In this document: in pieces, positions 1-7,981 of the stretch
How positions within the stretch are numbered: position 1 is the stretch's first letter
Layout of the letters: the number at the start of each line of letters is the position of its first letter
DNA from: Bauldia sp.
GTDB taxonomy: Bacteria > Pseudomonadota > Alphaproteobacteria > Rhizobiales > Kaistiaceae
Assembly: GCA_020849325.1 (NCBI GenBank)
Contig: JADLGL010000036.1
Span: 1-64,000 of the forward strand
Direction: 5' to 3'
DNA length: 64,000 nt
Position numbers and translations under genes: made by a program
Notes under the pieces: model-generated
What the model saw: the letters and a program-made list of their open reading frames with translations, nothing else
The model's database searches: none
Told to the model about the DNA's origin: nothing

Positions 1-90
1 AAGCGCCGGTCGGATCATGGCGAGCTTTGCCGCAGCGGCATGGCTCCGCTGCCGATTCCGGCTCGCCTGTGGCCGGCGACAGGCGTAATG

Positions 91-160
91 GGAGCGGCCG
101 CGGCCGCTCCATAGTGAGTGGCCGCTAAGCGATTCTGGCTCCTTTTCAGGCCGTACGGCC
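91..160. promoter_or_regulatory. Two perfect palindromes upstream of the DHA2 exporter
   Basis: Positions 91-110 form a perfect 20-bp palindrome (GGAGCGGCCGCGGCCGCTCC) and positions 149-160 a perfect 12-bp palindrome (GGCCGTACGGCC), 20 bp before the start codon at 180. Exporters of this family are often controlled by TetR- or MarR-type repressors that bind such palindromes, so these may be operators. GC-rich self-complementary sequence also arises by chance in this genome. The rest of positions 1-179 shows no gene that I can support. Confidence 0.35.
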
Positions 161-179
161 GCATCCCAACGGGTCTCCT

Positions 180-1709
180 ATGTCGGTTACAACTGCTTCG
201 CATGGGGCGACCCACAAGGGTCTCGCCCTGTTGGTCCTCGGCATTTCGCAGCTGATGATCATCCTCGACGGCACGATCGTGAACGTCGCGCTCAACCACA
301 TCGCGATCGAGCTCGAGGTCACGAGCCTCGCCGACCTCCAGTGGATCGTCACCGGCTACGCCCTCACCTTCGGCGGCGTCCTCCTCCTCGGCGGCAAACT
401 CGCGGACCGGATCGGCCGCCGGACGATCTTCATCGCCGGCGCGCTCATCTTCGGCCTCGCCTCCCTGCTCGGCGGCCTCGCCCAGAGCTTCGAGATCCTC
501 GTCGCCGCCCGCGCGCTCCAGGGCGTCGGCGGCGCGATGCTGGCGCCCGCCGCACTGTCCCTCCTCACCGTCGTGTTCGAGGAAGGCAAGGAGCGTGACC
601 GGGCGTTCGGCGTCTGGGCCGCCATCTCGGCCGGCGGCGCCGCCATCGGCCTCATCCTCGGCGGCGTCCTCACCGAATATGCCGACTGGCGCTGGGTGTT
701 CTACGTCAACGTCCCGATTGCGATCTTCGCTTTCTGGGGCGCCCTCCGCTACGTGCCGGAGAGCCGCGAGCAGAACGCCAAGGGCTTCGACGTCATCGGC
801 GCGGCCCTCATCACCGCGGGCCTTGCCGCGCTCGTCTACGGTCTTGCCAACGTGAACGAGGACACCGTCGCGACCGGCACCAAGATCGCCTTCATCGCCG
901 GCGCCGTGGTGCTGATCGCCGCCTTCTTCATCTGGGAGGGCGTGATCCGGCAGCCGCTCCTGCCGCTTCGCCTCTTCAAGTTCCGCAACCTCACCGGCGC
1001 CAATATCGGCGGCCTCTTCGTCGGCGCGGGCCTCTTCTCGTCGTTCCTCTACCTCGTCCTCTGGATGCAGCAGATCAACTTCTGGGCACCGCTCAAGAGC
1101 GGCTTCGCCTTCCTGCCGTTCACGGTCGGCATCATCATCGGCGCCGGCATCTCGTCGACGATGATGAGCCGCATCGGTCCGCGGCCGCTGGTGACGATCG
1201 GCCCGTTCGTCGCCGGCACCGGCATGCTCGCGCTCGGCCTCTTCCTCGCGCCGGATTCGAGCTATTTCGGCCTGATCCTGCCGGCCCAGCTCGTGATCGC
1301 CACCGGCATGGGCCTTACGTTCCCGGCCCTCGTGTCGAGCGCGGTGTCGGGCGTGCCGCAGGAGAATGCCGGCGTCGCCTCGGCGCTCCTCAACGCGGCG
1401 CAGCAGGTCGGCGGCGCCGTGGGCCTCGCCCTCCTGACGGCGGTGTCGATCGGGCGGACCAACGCCGTCCTCGCCGACGCTCCGGCACCGGCGATCGACC
1501 CGGCGCTCGCCGCGGCCGCCGCCACGGACCCCGCCGCCGCAGCAGCCCTCCAGGCCGCCACGATGAACGCCCTTGCCCCGGCGACCGTCGAAGGCTGGGC
1601 CATGGCGCTGACCGTCGGCGCCGTCCTCATCTACCTCGGCGGCATCGTGATGGGTTCCATCATCCGGGCCGGCAAGGGCGGCGCGCCCGCCGGCGCGATG
1701 ATGCACTGA
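180..1709 (+). CDS. DHA2-family (EmrB/QacA-type) MFS drug exporter
   Basis: This 509-residue inner-membrane protein is predicted to export drugs or other toxic compounds using the proton gradient. It has the length and hydrophobicity of the 14-helix DHA2 class. A charged motif with Asp30 in the first helix (LDGTIVNVAL) matches the family motif D1. Motif A (GGKLADRIGRR) spans about residues 71-81. An antiporter motif C-like stretch (GAAIGLILGG) is near residue 160. The start at 180 places the first helix at about residue 15, as expected. A loop near residues 440-460 is unusually Ala/Pro-rich. No EmrA-type membrane-fusion partner is adjacent, so it may work alone. The substrate cannot be read from the sequence. 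Confidence 0.9.
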   Translation: MSVTTASHGATHKGLALLVLGISQLMIILDGTIVNVALNHIAIELEVTSLADLQWIVTGYALTFGGVLLLGGKLADRIGRRTIFIAGALIFGLASLLGGLAQSFEILVAARALQGVGGAMLAPAALSLLTVVFEEGKERDRAFGVWAAISAGGAAIGLILGGVLTEYADWRWVFYVNVPIAIFAFWGALRYVPESREQNAKGFDVIGAALITAGLAALVYGLANVNEDTVATGTKIAFIAGAVVLIAAFFIWEGVIRQPLLPLRLFKFRNLTGANIGGLFVGAGLFSSFLYLVLWMQQINFWAPLKSGFAFLPFTVGIIIGAGISSTMMSRIGPRPLVTIGPFVAGTGMLALGLFLAPDSSYFGLILPAQLVIATGMGLTFPALVSSAVSGVPQENAGVASALLNAAQQVGGAVGLALLTAVSIGRTNAVLADAPAPAIDPALAAAAATDPAAAAALQAATMNALAPATVEGWAMALTVGAVLIYLGGIVMGSIIRAGKGGAPAGAMMH

Positions 1710-1733
1710 CCCTCACCGCGCACCGCGGAAACG

Positions 1734-1759
1734 AAAAGGCCGCCTTCGGGCGGCCTTTT
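1734..1759. terminator. Bidirectional Rho-independent terminator
   Basis: An 11-bp perfect stem closed by a UUCG tetraloop is flanked by AAAA on one side and TTTT on the other, so it can terminate both the exporter (+) and the nhaA transcript (-) that converge here. Confidence 0.85.
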
Positions 1760-1785
1760 CCATTTGGGGCCGGCGAGCCGACCGG

Positions 1786-2961
1786 TCAGTCGGCATCCGG
1801 GGAAGCCGCGCGCCGCCCCGCCATCACCAGGATGATCGCCCCCACCACCGCCGACAGCGCCGACCCCATCAGCACGCCGATCTTCGTCTCGTCGATGAGG
1901 AGCGGCGCCGTCTCGTAGGCGAGGAGGCCGATGAAGAGGCTCATCGTGAAGCCGATGCCGCACAGGACCGCGACGCCATAGAGCTGCAGGAGGGACGCGC
2001 CGCGCGGCATCGGCGCGAGACCCGACCGGACGAGGAGGAACGCTGCCGCGAACACGCCGAGCTGCTTGCCGACGAACAGCCCCAGCGCCACGCCGAGCGG
2101 CACGCTGTCGGTCGGGCTGAAGGCCCCGCCCCCGAGCGCCACGCCGGCATTGGCGAAACCGAAGACCGGCACGATCAGGAACGCCACCCACGGGCTGAGG
2201 CCGTGTTCCAGCCGCTCGAGCGGGCTGTCCTCGGTGCGCCGCGACCGGATCGGGATGGTGAGGGCGAGCGCGACGCCGGCCAGCGTCGCGTGGACGCCGG
2301 AGCGGAACACGACGAACCACAGCACCGCGCCGAGCGCGAGATAGATCGGCAGCGCCGTCACGCCGCGCCGGTTGAGGACGACGAGGAGGACGAGGATCGC
2401 GGCTGCGGCGCCCAGCATCGGCAGCGACAGGTCCTCGGTGTAGAAGACCGCGATGATCACCACCGCGCCGAGGTCGTCGAGGATCGCGAGCGCGGTGAGA
2501 AAGACCTTCAGCGAGGTCGGCACCCGCGAGCCGAGGAGCGACAGGACGCCGAGCGCGAAGGCGATGTCGGTTGCGGTCGGCACGGCCCAGCCGCGAAGCG
2601 CGGTGGCGTCGCCTGCATTGACGACGACGAAGATGACCGCCGGCACCGCCATGCCGCCAACAGCGGCGGCGCCCGGCAGGATCCGCGCCCCCCACGTCGC
2701 GAGCTGTCCGGTCAGGAACTCGCGTTTGATCTCGAGACCGACGAGGAGGAAGAACAGCGCCATCAGCGCGTCGTTGATCCAGTGCTCGACGGTGAGCCCG
2801 GCGACCTTCTGGTGCAGCGTGTCGAAATAGGTGTCCGCCGCCCCGCTGTTCGCGACGATGAGGGCGAGCGCGGCGACGGCAATGAGGACGATCCCCGCCG
2901 ACGATTCATTGGCGAGGAAGCGGCGAAAGGCCGAGACTCGGCGGGGCGTGCTTTCCGGCAT
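1786..2961 (-). CDS. nhaA: Na+/H+ antiporter NhaA
   Basis: A 391-residue inner-membrane protein that expels Na+ (or Li+) in exchange for protons, supporting pH and salt homeostasis. The length fits the NhaA family. The diagnostic motifs are present: [17 protein letters not shown] carries Asp132, equivalent to E. coli Asp133, and AILDDLGA carries the paired Asp162-Asp163 of the ion-binding site. A cytoplasmic N-terminus followed by a helix from about residue 22 supports the start at 2961. It is monocistronic, converging on the DHA2 exporter across a shared terminator. Confidence 0.95.
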   Translation of the reverse strand: MPESTPRRVSAFRRFLANESSAGIVLIAVAALALIVANSGAADTYFDTLHQKVAGLTVEHWINDALMALFFLLVGLEIKREFLTGQLATWGARILPGAAAVGGMAVPAVIFVVVNAGDATALRGWAVPTATDIAFALGVLSLLGSRVPTSLKVFLTALAILDDLGAVVIIAVFYTEDLSLPMLGAAAAILVLLVVLNRRGVTALPIYLALGAVLWFVVFRSGVHATLAGVALALTIPIRSRRTEDSPLERLEHGLSPWVAFLIVPVFGFANAGVALGGGAFSPTDSVPLGVALGLFVGKQLGVFAAAFLLVRSGLAPMPRGASLLQLYGVAVLCGIGFTMSLFIGLLAYETAPLLIDETKIGVLMGSALSAVVGAIILVMAGRRAASPDAD

Positions 2962-3041
2962 GCCGCGAGGCTACCGGCGCCCGCCCGCGCCACCAAGGCC
3001 AAAGGCGGATTCCCGGCCGATTTCGGGGCCGGGACGGCTCC

Positions 3042-3072
3042 AGCATGATCCGTTCGGGTCGGATCACGCTCG
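3042..3072. repeat. Solo B-type palindrome of the dispersed repeat
   Basis: An inverted repeat (AGCATGATCCG ... CGGATCACGCT) matches the B half of the composite element described at 9501-9600. It lies about 80 bp upstream of nhaA and 110 bp upstream of the aldolase-like gene, between divergent genes. Confidence 0.6.
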
Positions 3073-3179
3073 AGGCGCATCCGGCCGCCGCCATCGGCGG
3101 CGCGCGGCGGCGACTTGATGCGGTGTGACCGGCGCGCGATAGCCTGCGCGTCCGAGAGCCGGAATGGTGACCCCCAGCA

Positions 3180-3962
3180 ATGCCGATCGTGGATGCCCGC
3201 GACCTCTTCGACCACGCCGCCGCCGCGGGCTATCGCCTGCCGCTCGTCGCGCCCCGCGATCTCCACGACGCCTGCACGTGGATGCGGGAGGCCGAGCGCA
3301 TCGCGTCGCCGATGGTCCTCGACGTCTCCGATTCGCCCGACCGGCCGGAGGAGTGGGACATCGCGCTTCCGGCCGTCGAAGCCTTCGCCAGCCGGTCGCC
3401 CGTCCCGATCGTGCTCCACCGCGCCGGCATCAAAAGCGAGGACGACCTTGCGAAGGCGATCCGCTTGGGCTGCGGCGCCGTCACCCCCGCCGCGGCCGTC
3501 GCCCGAAACGTCGTCGCGATGGCCGAAACCCTCGGCCTTGCCACCCTGGGCCTGGCTACCGGCAGGGCAGAACCCTTCGCCGATCCGGCCGGCACCCCCG
3601 CGGGCCAGCCTGCCGACTGGGAAGGGCGCGGCAAGGCCGGACCGGCGCTGGCCGCCTGTCGCCTGCCACAGCCGGTCGAGCACGTCGTGATGTTCAACCC
3701 GGAGGGCCTCTCGGATGCGGGCGTGCGCGAGATGCTGCGCATCGGCACGGACATGCTCGGCGCCATCCCCGGCGTTCGCGCCGTCCGCACCGGCCGGGCC
3801 CTCGCCGACGACGCGCGGTTCTCGCTGTGCTGGCTCGTCCTCTTCGCGAGCGAGCACGTCGTGGCGCACTACCGCGACCACCCCACCCACATCGCCTTCG
3901 CCGACCACCACTTCCGCCCCTTCGCCGGCGACCGGATGACCATCGATTTCCGCCTCGGCTGA
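3180..3962 (+). CDS. Degenerate class II aldolase-like domain fused to a Dabb domain
   Basis: A 260-residue cytosolic protein of unknown function with two parts. Residues 1 to about 125 resemble the N-terminal half of class II fructose-bisphosphate aldolases (MPIVDARDLFDHAAAAGY at the start, ERIASPMVLDVS near 39-50, PIVLHRAG at 76-83). The zinc-binding HxDH motif of true aldolases is replaced by HRAGI, and the second half of the barrel is missing, so aldolase activity is unlikely. Residues 166-257 look like a Dabb (stress-responsive alpha/beta barrel, PF07876) domain: EHVVMFNPEG at the start, a strand ending IPGVRAVRTG, AHYRDHPTHIAF and a final strand TIDF. Dabb domains usually dimerise. It stands alone and converges on the next gene. 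The domain calls rest on motif recognition only. Confidence 0.65.
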   Translation: MPIVDARDLFDHAAAAGYRLPLVAPRDLHDACTWMREAERIASPMVLDVSDSPDRPEEWDIALPAVEAFASRSPVPIVLHRAGIKSEDDLAKAIRLGCGAVTPAAAVARNVVAMAETLGLATLGLATGRAEPFADPAGTPAGQPADWEGRGKAGPALAACRLPQPVEHVVMFNPEGLSDAGVREMLRIGTDMLGAIPGVRAVRTGRALADDARFSLCWLVLFASEHVVAHYRDHPTHIAFADHHFRPFAGDRMTIDFRLG

Positions 3963-3998
3963 CGGCCGCGTCCGATCGGCCGCCCTCTCCTTCTGGCG

Positions 3999-4541
3999 CT
4001 ACGCACCGGACCCCGCCGGGACGTAGCTCAGCCGGATCACCTCCGGGCCGATGCGCCCGTTCGCCGCGAGGTGGAGCGGCGGGCGGGGGCCGGTGAAGAA
4101 CGGCCTGCCGCCACCGAGCACGACCGGGTGGAGGTACATCCGGTACTCGTCGACGAGGCCGAGACCGGTGATGGCGCCCGCCAGCACCGGGCCCGAAACC
4201 TCGATCACGCCGTCGAGGCGGCTTTTGAGGTCGCGAACCGCGGTCGCAAGATCACCCGTGACGAGCGAAGCGTTCGGCCCGACGGATGTCAGCGTGCTCG
4301 AAACGACGAATTTCGGCCGGCTCCGCCACGCCGCAGCATAGGCGCGCTCGGCCTCGTCGAAATGGGGGTGATCCTCGTCCCAGTACCGCATGATCTCGTA
4401 CATCCTGCGGCCATAGAGGCTCCCCGCGACGCTCGCCACGTCATCGATGAAGTGGCGGAAGAGAACGGGATCCGGCGCGAACGCGGTGTGGTCGACATAG
4501 CCGTCGAGCGACACGTTCAATCCGTAGACGAGCTTCGCCAT
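3999..4541 (-). CDS. DHFR/RibD C-terminal-like reductase family protein
   Basis: A 180-residue cytosolic protein of the dihydrofolate-reductase-like RibD C-terminal family (PF01872, YyaP/YwjB type). It opens with the typical first strand and loop (KLVYGLNVSLDGYVD). It continues with SLYGRRMYEIMRYW, KFVVSSTL, the nucleotide-binding segment EVSGPVLAGAITGLGLVDEYRMYLHPVVLGGG, and the expected C-terminal strands. Family members bind NADPH but their substrates are mostly unknown, and true folate reductase activity is not implied. It is a single gene between the aldolase/Dabb gene, which converges on it, and tRNA-Glu. The 157 bp before the start codon hold nothing that I recognise. Confidence 0.8.
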   Translation of the reverse strand: MAKLVYGLNVSLDGYVDHTAFAPDPVLFRHFIDDVASVAGSLYGRRMYEIMRYWDEDHPHFDEAERAYAAAWRSRPKFVVSSTLTSVGPNASLVTGDLATAVRDLKSRLDGVIEVSGPVLAGAITGLGLVDEYRMYLHPVVLGGGRPFFTGPRPPLHLAANGRIGPEVIRLSYVPAGSGA

Positions 4542-4698
4542 GCAACGCTCTCCCCGAACAGCGTGCTGCGACCGTACCCGATCCGTGGTCCCCGCGGCGA
4601 CGTTTCCGACAACGCGCCGGAGGCACAGCCGGTACGACCGCCAGCAAGATCCGACGCTCCGCTCGATCGTTCCGCTGCCGGAGGTGGCGATGGAAAAA

Positions 4699-4774
4699 TG
4701 GCGCGCCCTACGGGATTCGAACCCGTGTTACCGCCGTGAAAGGGCGGTGTCCTGGGCCTCTAGACGAAGGGCGC
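4699..4774 (-). tRNA. tRNA-Glu (anticodon TTC)
   Basis: The minus strand folds as a complete tRNA. It has a 7-bp acceptor stem GCGCCCT/AGGGCGC, an anticodon arm with loop CTTTCAC (anticodon TTC, Glu), a T-arm with GTTCGAATC, and an encoded CCA at 4699-4701. Total length is 76 nt. No integrase or duplicated 3' end is seen nearby, so it does not look like an occupied attachment site. Confidence 0.97.
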
Positions 4775-4832
4775 GGCGGGCGTGGTTATAGAGGCGGGTC
4801 CGGCGGGTGCCAAGGCGGCGAAATCGCCTTTC

Positions 4833-5252
4833 TCACCATGTCCCGGTGTTGGGCATCGAGAGCCACGGCTCCTGCGGCGGTTTCGATCCGCCGGCCTGGA
4901 GGAGCTCCACCGAGATGCCGTCGGGCGAACGGACGAACGCCATCCGGCCGTCGCGCGGCGGCCGGGCGATGGTGACGCCGCCTGCCGCGAGCCGCGCGCA
5001 CGTCGCGTAGATGTCGTCGACGGCATAGGCGAGGTGGCCGAAATTCCGCCCGCCGCGATACTCCTCCGGATCCCAGTTCCAGGTGAGCTCGACCTGGGCC
5101 GCGTCGTCACCGGGCGCGGCGAGGAAAATGAGCGTGTAGCGCCCCGCGTCGTTCTCGGTGCGGCGCACCTCGCGGAGGCCGAGGAGGTCGCAGTAGAATT
5201 GGAGTGAGGCGGCGATGTCGCTGATCCTCACCATTGTGTGAAGATACTTCAT
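4833..5252 (-). CDS. Glyoxalase I / VOC family protein
   Basis: A 139-residue vicinal-oxygen-chelate protein that closely resembles GloA, the lactoylglutathione lyase converting the methylglyoxal-glutathione adduct to lactoylglutathione. The four metal ligands of GloA all have counterparts: His5 (KYLHTMVR), a Glu in QVELTWNW, a His in NFGHLAYAVDD and a Glu in GISVELLQ. The start at 5252 is preferred over an upstream ATG at 5333, because AGGAG precedes it and the mature family begins MKYLHTMVRISD. It is monocistronic and follows no obvious partner. Assignment to the family is firm; the exact substrate is inferred. Confidence 0.85.
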   Translation of the reverse strand: MKYLHTMVRISDIAASLQFYCDLLGLREVRRTENDAGRYTLIFLAAPGDDAAQVELTWNWDPEEYRGGRNFGHLAYAVDDIYATCARLAAGGVTIARPPRDGRMAFVRSPDGISVELLQAGGSKPPQEPWLSMPNTGTW

Positions 5253-5474
5253 GTCGTGGCTCCTCGGGAACCTCGCCGCGGCGAGGGGCGTTCTTGTCGA
5301 TGGGAGTGCCAGGATGACACGCCCACAGGCCACTTGCCTGAATCGACAGCAACAATCACGTCTTTGTCCGAGTGTCTCTGTTTGGCACTAGTGCAGGCCA
5401 TGACGGGTGCTATTCTGAACTACGATTCGATTGCAGCGGTTGGCAATCAGGGTTCGATCAGGGGGCGCGACGCT

Positions 5475-6053
5475 ATGGGGGCCAAGCTCTCGCAAGAGGG
5501 GCCTCGACTCGAGGATTTCGCCGAAGAGGCGCCCGTCGGTCTCATCGAAATCACAGGCATCATCAAGTGGTTCGATGTTGCCAAAGGGTACGGTTTCATC
5601 GTGCCCGACAACGGCATGCCCGATGTGCTGATCCACGTTTCGTGCCTGCGGCGCGACGGGTTCCAGACCGCCTATGAGGGCGCGCGGGTCGTCGTCGAGG
5701 TTCTCGTCCGGCCGAAGGGCCTCCAGGCGTTCCGCGTCCTGTCCATGGACGAGACCGGCGTGCCCCCGCCGGCACAGAGCGCCCCGGCCCGCACACACAC
5801 GAATGTGGCCCCGTCCAGCGGGCTCGAGCGCGTGATGGTGAAGTGGTTCAACCGCGTGAGGGGCTACGGCTTCGTCAGCCGCGGCGAAGGCACGCCCGAC
5901 ATCTTCATCCACATGGAGACGCTGCGGCGCTTCGGCTTGACAGAGCTCCGGCCGGGGCAGACGGTCCTCGTCCGCTTCGGCAATGGGCCGAAGGGGTTGA
6001 TGGCCGCCGAGATCCGCCCCGACGGGGGCGGCGGGCCTCCGGCCTCGCACTGA
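5475..6053 (+). CDS. Double cold-shock-domain protein
   Basis: A 192-residue nucleic-acid chaperone with two CspA-type domains. Domain 1 spans about residues 24-90, with RNP1-like KGYGFIV at 37-43 and RNP2-like VLIHVS at 51-56. Domain 2 spans about residues 116-185, with RGYGFVS and IFIHME. A proline-rich linker joins them. This tandem type is characteristic of alphaproteobacteria, where some members accumulate in stationary phase rather than after cold shock. The start is uncertain: an in-frame ATG at 5400 adds 25 residues and would also be compatible with longer family members. The DUF192 gene follows after 8 bp, so the two are probably co-transcribed. Confidence 0.9.
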   Translation: MGAKLSQEGPRLEDFAEEAPVGLIEITGIIKWFDVAKGYGFIVPDNGMPDVLIHVSCLRRDGFQTAYEGARVVVEVLVRPKGLQAFRVLSMDETGVPPPAQSAPARTHTNVAPSSGLERVMVKWFNRVRGYGFVSRGEGTPDIFIHMETLRRFGLTELRPGQTVLVRFGNGPKGLMAAEIRPDGGGGPPASH

Positions 6054-6061
6054 GGTTTCAG

Positions 6062-6583
6062 ATGTCCGTCCCGTTCCGCCCGGGCCGCGCGCGCGGGTAC
6101 CGCCGCATCGGCGCGATGCTCCTCGTCCTGGTCGCGCTCGCCGGCTTCTCCGCTCCCGCTCTCGCCCAGGCGCCGACCGCGCTCCCGACGCCTCCCGGCT
6201 ACCCGGAGAAGGTGACGATCCACACCGACACCGGCGACCACGTCTTCACCGTGGAATGGGCAATCAGCGATGCCGACCGCGCGCGCGGACTGATGTTCCG
6301 CACCGAGATGGCGGCCGATCACGGCATGGTTTTCGACTTCTTCCGCGATGCGCCCGTCTCGTTCTGGATGCGGAACACGCTGATTCCGCTCGACATGGTC
6401 TTCATCCGCTCCGACGGCACGATCCTGTCGATCGCCCAGAACGCGACGCCGATGAGCGACACGCCGGTCCCGAGCAACGGCGCCGTCCGCTTCGTCCTCG
6501 AAGTGAACGGCGGCACGGCGGCGCGCCTCGGCATCGACCCCGGCGACCGCGTCGACATCGTGGTGATGGCGGCGACGCCGTAG
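6062..6583 (+). CDS. DUF192 family secreted protein
   Basis: A 173-residue exported protein. A signal peptide is evident (positively charged residues 1-15, hydrophobic LLVLVALAGFSAPALAQ to about residue 36). The mature part is a DUF192 domain: VTIHTDTGDHVFTVEWA, the RARGLMFRTEM segment, and FWMRNTLIPLDMVFI followed by NGGTAARLGI. The function of this family is not established. It starts 8 bp after the cold-shock gene, an arrangement that I believe recurs in related bacteria. Its TAG stop (6581-6583) abuts a B-type palindrome shared with the converging gene. Confidence 0.88.
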   Translation: MSVPFRPGRARGYRRIGAMLLVLVALAGFSAPALAQAPTALPTPPGYPEKVTIHTDTGDHVFTVEWAISDADRARGLMFRTEMAADHGMVFDFFRDAPVSFWMRNTLIPLDMVFIRSDGTILSIAQNATPMSDTPVPSNGAVRFVLEVNGGTAARLGIDPGDRVDIVVMAATP

Positions 6584-6614
6584 AGCGTGATCCCGGCGTA
6601 AACGGATCTCGCTC
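6583..6614. repeat. Solo B-type palindrome touching two stop codons
   Basis: An imperfect inverted repeat (GAGCGTGATC ... GATCTCGCTC) related to the B half of the element at 9501-9600. Its ends form the stop codons of both flanking converging genes: TAG on the plus strand at 6581-6583 and TAG on the minus strand at 6614-6616. It could also act as a weak bidirectional terminator. Confidence 0.6.
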
Positions 6615-7039
6615 TAGCAGCCGCCGAGAAGCGTCGGGACGAGATCGAGCGCGCCGGCGAAGTCGAGTTCACGCACCACCACCATCGCCGCGCCGACCCC
6701 AGCGGGATCGGCCGGATAGGCGACGGCGACATCGTCGGGCTGCCCCATGAACATGCTCGTCCGGTACACCGCGACGGGCTCGCCGCCGACCGCAATGCGC
6801 TCCGTGTCCGCGACCTGCATCGGCCCGCCCGGCGTCGGCAGCTGGCCGTCGAACACGGTCACGTCGATCGTCGCCGGCCCGCTTTCGGCAACGAACCGCA
6901 CGTGCGAGACCCGAACCGGCGGCGTGCCTGGCGGCCCGGCCACGGGCACGATTTCATCGACCGCCATGGGCTGCGGGAAGTAGCCGACCGGCACGTACAC
7001 GGTCAGCCAACCGATGAGCATTGCGGCGCAGGCGAGCAT
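6614..7039 (-). CDS. Hypothetical secreted or membrane-anchored protein
   Basis: An unrecognised protein of 141 residues from ATG 7039; the frame stays open to ATG 7099, which would add 20 residues. The N-terminus after 7039 is hydrophobic (MLACAAMLIGWLTVYVPVGYF), like a signal peptide or anchor. The remainder is predicted to be strand-rich (VRVSHVRFVAES, TIDVTVFDG, VAVYRTSMFMGQ) and ends in LGGC. I see no known motif. It is followed on the minus strand by a palindromic repeat that supplies its stop codon. It could be a periplasmic protein of a strain-specific region, or the frame may be fortuitous. Confidence 0.5.
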   Translation of the reverse strand: MLACAAMLIGWLTVYVPVGYFPQPMAVDEIVPVAGPPGTPPVRVSHVRFVAESGPATIDVTVFDGQLPTPGGPMQVADTERIAVGGEPVAVYRTSMFMGQPDDVAVAYPADPAGVGAAMVVVRELDFAGALDLVPTLLGGC

Positions 7040-7204
7040 GGCGGATTCCGATTTGCCGACGGCCTCAGCAGCGACTTGAGGCGGGGAGCCGATGCGCAAC
7101 GATGCCGGCAGAACTGGGCGTTGGTGTGGACGAATCCGCCCGACGCGCCTGGCACGATACCCGACGCGATTGGGCTCCGGTCGAACCGGACCTTGCTGCG
7201 GCCG

Positions 7205-7582
7205 CTAGGCCGCCGCGCGATAGATATACGCGTCGGAAATATAGGCCTCGGTACCCACCGGCCCCTGCGTGCGCCGGTAGGGAGGGCCGTCGAGCCGGGT
7301 CCACGCCGTCACCGCGCGGCCGAGTACGTGATTCTCATCAACGATCTGATAGGAGAGATCGCGCTCATCCGGCGGCAAAGTCTCGCGTATCTTGTAGGCG
7401 ACGGCTACGTAGAGCCGGACGCGGTCGTCCTCGCTACTGGGGACCACGAAATAGAGCTTCCAGGTACCGTCTTCGTTGATCCATCCCGCCGCCCGCATGG
7501 GAAAGGAGCTCGCAGCGAGGGCATCGATCAAGCGTCGACCAGCATCGAGCGGCGGATCCGTCACCAATGCTTCGATAGCCAT
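7205..7582 (-). CDS. Hypothetical protein, partner of the broken HEPN gene
   Basis: An unrecognised 125-residue acidic protein, probably cytosolic, with alternating strand-like segments (GTWKLYFVVPS, VRLYVAVAYKI) and a C-terminal AYISDAYIYRAAA. Its ATG (7582) lies inside the last codons of the preceding HEPN-domain remnant, overlapping by 22 bp. The two were therefore translated as a coupled pair. Many HEPN proteins are paired with small antitoxin-like partners, but I cannot assign this one to a known antitoxin family. The reading frame is intact although the HEPN partner is broken. Confidence 0.6.
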   Translation of the reverse strand: MAIEALVTDPPLDAGRRLIDALAASSFPMRAAGWINEDGTWKLYFVVPSSEDDRVRLYVAVAYKIRETLPPDERDLSYQIVDENHVLGRAVTAWTRLDGPPYRRTQGPVGTEAYISDAYIYRAAA

Positions 7583-7978
7583 GCAAAGACTCCGTCAGGA
7601 CTGCCTACCGCCTCCGCGATACCCTTCGCGTCACCCTCGGCCACGACATCATAGCGTCTGTCGACCGACCAGCCGAGAACGATCTACCAACGCGCGTCGA
7701 ACTCGGGATTCTGCAGCATCCGCTCGAGGGATTCGCTCAGCGCGGCAAGTGCGACCAGATCGGCTATCCGACGGCTGTAGAATCGCTGCGAGAATTTCTG
7801 ATCGGGTATGGTCTCCGCCGCGACGGTACGCACCACACAAGCTTCACGCCCAGTTCGACGGCGAGACCGAACAGATAGTAGGCCGCGCTCCAACGTGCTG
7901 AGCCAAGCAGAACAAGAGCGTCGTCCCGTCGTTCCTCCGCCAGAAGCCGCAGGAATGAGCGGGAGAGGATCGCCAGGC
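7561..7978 (-). pseudogene. Broken HEPN-domain gene
   Basis: Three segments on the minus strand together rebuild a HEPN-type protein of about 135 residues. The first (about 7830-7960) reads LLAEERRDDALVLLGS then RWSAAYYLFGLAVELGVKLV, the typical HEPN opening helix pair. The second, in another frame (about 7684-7835), reads TIPDQKFSQRFYSRRIADLV and ends in NPEFDARW followed by a TAG. The third, in frame with the second (7561-7683), continues IVLGWSVDRRYDVVAEGD and ends at TGA 7561-7563. There is thus a frameshift near 7830-7840 and a nonsense codon at 7684-7686. No ATG, GTG or TTG start is in frame after the thyA stop. HEPN proteins are often toxins or RNases. A sequencing error could explain one lesion but hardly all three. 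Confidence 0.75.
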
Positions 7979-7981
7979 GAA

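Noticed and set aside
15..1706. A 563-residue minus-strand frame opposite the DHA2 exporter
   Set aside because: It is low complexity and charged with no recognisable fold; the plus-strand frame is a clear 14-helix exporter.
3180..3962. Functional class II fructose-bisphosphate aldolase
   Set aside because: The zinc-binding HxDH motif is absent and half of the barrel is replaced by a Dabb domain.
4699..4774. tRNA-Glu as an integration site of a genomic island
   Set aside because: No integrase gene, no duplicated tRNA 3' end and only ordinary chromosomal genes on either side.
5340..5400. Sigma-54 promoter (TGGCAC) upstream of the cold-shock gene
   Set aside because: The -24 element is present, but the -12 element at the right distance reads CAGG rather than a TTGC-like sequence.
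7684..7979. Programmed ribosomal frameshift in the HEPN gene
   Set aside because: A frameshift alone would not explain the additional in-frame TAG and the lack of a start codon, and no slippery heptamer stands at the junction. A pseudogene fits better.
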